This document shows positions 62,501 through 64,000 of a stretch of DNA of 64,000 bases, piece after piece. Made by a program: the position numbers and the translations under genes. Origin of the DNA: Tubiluchus corallicola (lineage: Eukaryota; Priapulida; Priapulimorpha; Priapulimorphida; Tubiluchidae); contig JAQGDQ010000245.1 of NCBI GenBank assembly GCA_030141605.1, positions 1-64,000 of the forward strand. Reading direction: 5' to 3'. Within the stretch, counting starts at the first letter, position 1. Every line of letters begins with the position of its first letter. The notes under the pieces are model-generated. The model was not told where the DNA came from. It saw nothing but the letters and a program-made list of their open reading frames with translations, and made no database searches.

Positions 62501-63125
62501 ATGCCAAACTTGAAAGACAGGAAATGTGAAAAGTTGTAACATAGCCTAGATTTGAACCCGGGACCTTCAGCTGACATTAAGATAATAAATAATGAATTAT
62601 CACAAATTGTTGTAAAATCAATTATTATACAGACTGTCCAATGATGTACTAGAAAGAGATAAATAAATAACACTTTTAATTCTAATTCTAATTTAATGCC
62701 GAAGACCATTCCATTTACGATTTAAGTATATGATTATCTCGCTGTCCTTTGTGACTAAGCTATATTATAGACAGAGCATCAGTGTGCCATACTAAATGTT
62801 TACTTACCCGCTTTGTAAGAGCGTAAAAAGTATGGTAAATCCTCGTATAGTTATCGCATTGTTTGAGATGACGCTCAAGCGACCCTAGTACATCTGACAG
62901 TTCTAAATCTATGGGGTGCTTGCGCGCGTCGTAGTCGTACGCTGCGCAGCCGCAACTGTAGAAATCGTGGCACTTATAACATTCTGTGTTGTTCTCAGTC
63001 TTGTTGGTCTCTTCTGCCTTTGTTTCATTAGGATGTTTCACATAGTACTCTTTGTAACGCTTTGATAATGTTAAGTGTAGTAAAAACCAGATCAGAACTA
63101 CGCTAAGTAAGACGGCTTGCTTCAT
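56564..63125 (-). CDS. Secreted fibrinogen-related protein, complete, 8 exons
   Basis: Exons in coding order: 62808-63125, 61597-61723, 60577-60705, 58960-59096, 58724-58820, 57905-58069, 57114-57199, 56564-56746. All junctions are GT-AG and in phase; total 413 residues. Residues 1-21 are a signal peptide (MKQAVLLSVVLIWFLLHLTLS). Residues 22-190 match no family I know: three N-glycosylation sequons, a Cys-rich knot (CYKCHDFYSCGC), a basic KRKR at 131-134 that could be a furin-type cut site, and an acidic PGDPDDDDEEP run at 169-179. Residues about 193-413 are a fibrinogen C-terminal domain: DCAELRSRG, DGGGWTVFQ, GSVDFYRG, GFGQLTEDFWLG, GDSLSYH, the calcium-site DSDND (340-344), GGWWYRDC and INWYHFRGFDYSLKKTEMKIR. 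Such domains bind sugars or acetyl groups (ficolin type) or receptors (angiopoietin type). It is convergent with the Crumbs-like gene. Confidence 0.95.
58123..58580. mobile_element. Decayed hAT-like non-autonomous element
   Basis: The ends CAATGGTGTAGCTA (from 58131) and GGCTATGCCCCTG (to 58572) are imperfect inverted repeats of the CAGTGGCGTAGC type, with AGGGGGGAGCAAG-like matches further in. Flanks GATATAAC and GGAATAAC agree at six of eight bases, compatible with an old 8-bp target duplication. It lies in an intron of the fibrinogen-related gene between 58069 and 58724. Confidence 0.6.
61390..61535. repeat. Cryptic GAT/GGT trinucleotide repeat
   Basis: An irregular run of TGATGA, GATGGT and GACAGT units in an intron of the fibrinogen-related gene. 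Antisense open frames here are artefacts. Confidence 0.6.
62475..62595 (-). mobile_element. tRNA-derived SINE-like copy (minus)
   Basis: Read on the minus strand: GGTCCCGGGTTCAAATCTAGGCT (a B box in the middle), then CTTTTCACATTTCCTG and CAAGTTTGGCATCAAAATTG, the same tail as at 10500-10545. It lies in intron 1 of the fibrinogen-related gene. Confidence 0.65.
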
Positions 63126-64000
63126 TGTTGATGCACGTCCAGATTAAAACAGTCTCAGAATCTGAAAAAATAACAGTGTATACGTGGTTGGCGGTTCCCT
63201 CGACCCTAATCATTCATTGTCTGAAACTCTGGATGCTCTTCTTGTAGTTGTTGGTGTATGACCTTTTTGAGAAAAGCCTAATGCTCCATGAATTTAGAAT
63301 GAAACGTCATCAAACGTCACACGAATGAATCCCGCATCGATTGACTGAGTCAGAATTTTTAATCCGCCATTTAGAACTCAAGATGGCATTGACTGACATA
63401 GTAAGATATTCAGTTTGCTATCTTGAATTCAAGATGACAGCGATAAATCATTTTCAAAAAAGTGTGAGGGTCTACCAATTCGCTAATGATCGTCATAAAA
63501 CTTTATAGGAATATACTATAATGTATTCTGCATTGACTTGCATAGAAAGATTTTCGGTTTTGCCATCTTGAATTCAAGATGTTTGCATAACGTCATTTTC
63601 TAACCCACAGTCTTCACTTCAATGAGACCCTCGATCAGTAGTCTGAGTCGAACTTATTATTGTTTTTTGATGCCCTAATTAATAGCTAGACTTAACTAAA
63701 GAAATTTAGAATTTATTAATTAAATACAAGTATGGTGTAAAAATTTTGGTTACGAAGTATACAGGTATGTGTTTTAAAGAACATAAATCAATATATTTTA
63801 TAAAAACAATCATAACAGTGTGTCCATAGCAGCTAGTACATGATCATGATTATGATGAGAACAACATAATATCATTCAGTCTCAGTTTCAGAGTAAACAT
63901 GTTGTGTTTATTTTTTTTTACAAAGAAGAAGTCGTTTTAAACTTCACCAAAAGTAAAGCTTTGACAAGTGGAAAACTTTGTAAAGTGTATTCGCATCCAT
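63126..64000. other. Upstream flank of the fibrinogen-related gene; palindromic motif copies
   Basis: No exon seen. Three copies of a palindromic motif (GCCATCTTGAATTCAAGATG and variants) lie at 63365-63386, 63417-63436 and 63562-63581, 240-460 bp upstream of the ATG at 63125. The rest is AT-rich without recognisable signals. Confidence 0.5.

Overview
The window looks like AT-rich nuclear DNA of an animal. Its genes are split by GT-AG introns, there are no bacterial-style operons, and there are many microsatellites, tRNA-derived SINE-like copies and small DNA-transposon remnants. The proteins are extracellular or Golgi proteins typical of animals: alkaline phosphatase, carbohydrate sulfotransferase, an EGF/laminin-G protein and a fibrinogen-related protein. 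Intron sizes and the protein mix would suit an invertebrate deuterostome such as a tunicate, but this is an inference from style; no marker in the window settles the species.

Layout. 1-993 is a 43-bp minisatellite with an 86-bp higher-order form. 4453-7821 (minus) holds the first three coding exons of a tissue-nonspecific-like alkaline phosphatase; the rest would lie beyond the left edge. 7.8-15.9 kb has no recognised gene, but holds a head-to-head SINE pair around an (ATT)n tract and a perfect 68-bp inverted repeat. 15952-16748 (minus) holds two exons of a small secreted cysteine-rich protein. 17894-20623 (plus), divergent from it, is a complete three-exon carbohydrate sulfotransferase of 414 residues. 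20.6-37.5 kb is a 17-kb gene-poor stretch of repeats: a 773-bp TIR element, a hairpin MITE, and one of two inverted copies of a dispersed repeat.

37499-55760 (plus) is a 24-exon gene for a secreted Crumbs-like protein: signal peptide, laminin-G-like domain, 18 EGF modules, laminin G, EGF, and a partial third laminin G followed by a stop, with no transmembrane segment seen. 56564-63125 (minus) is a convergent, complete 8-exon gene for a 413-residue secreted fibrinogen-related protein. Reading phase was checked across every splice junction listed and all exon lengths are consistent.

The genes do not form one pathway. All products enter the secretory route: one works on glycans in the Golgi (sulfotransferase), one is expected to be surface-anchored (phosphatase), and three are secreted or matrix-type proteins. 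The most interesting points are the duplicated, phase-compatible exon 2 of the Crumbs-like gene and its missing membrane end, the fibrillin-like cysteine motif in the small secreted gene, the D-to-E change beside the phosphatase nucleophile, the perfect inverted repeat, and a hAT-type insertion with an intact 8-bp target duplication inside the Crumbs-like gene.
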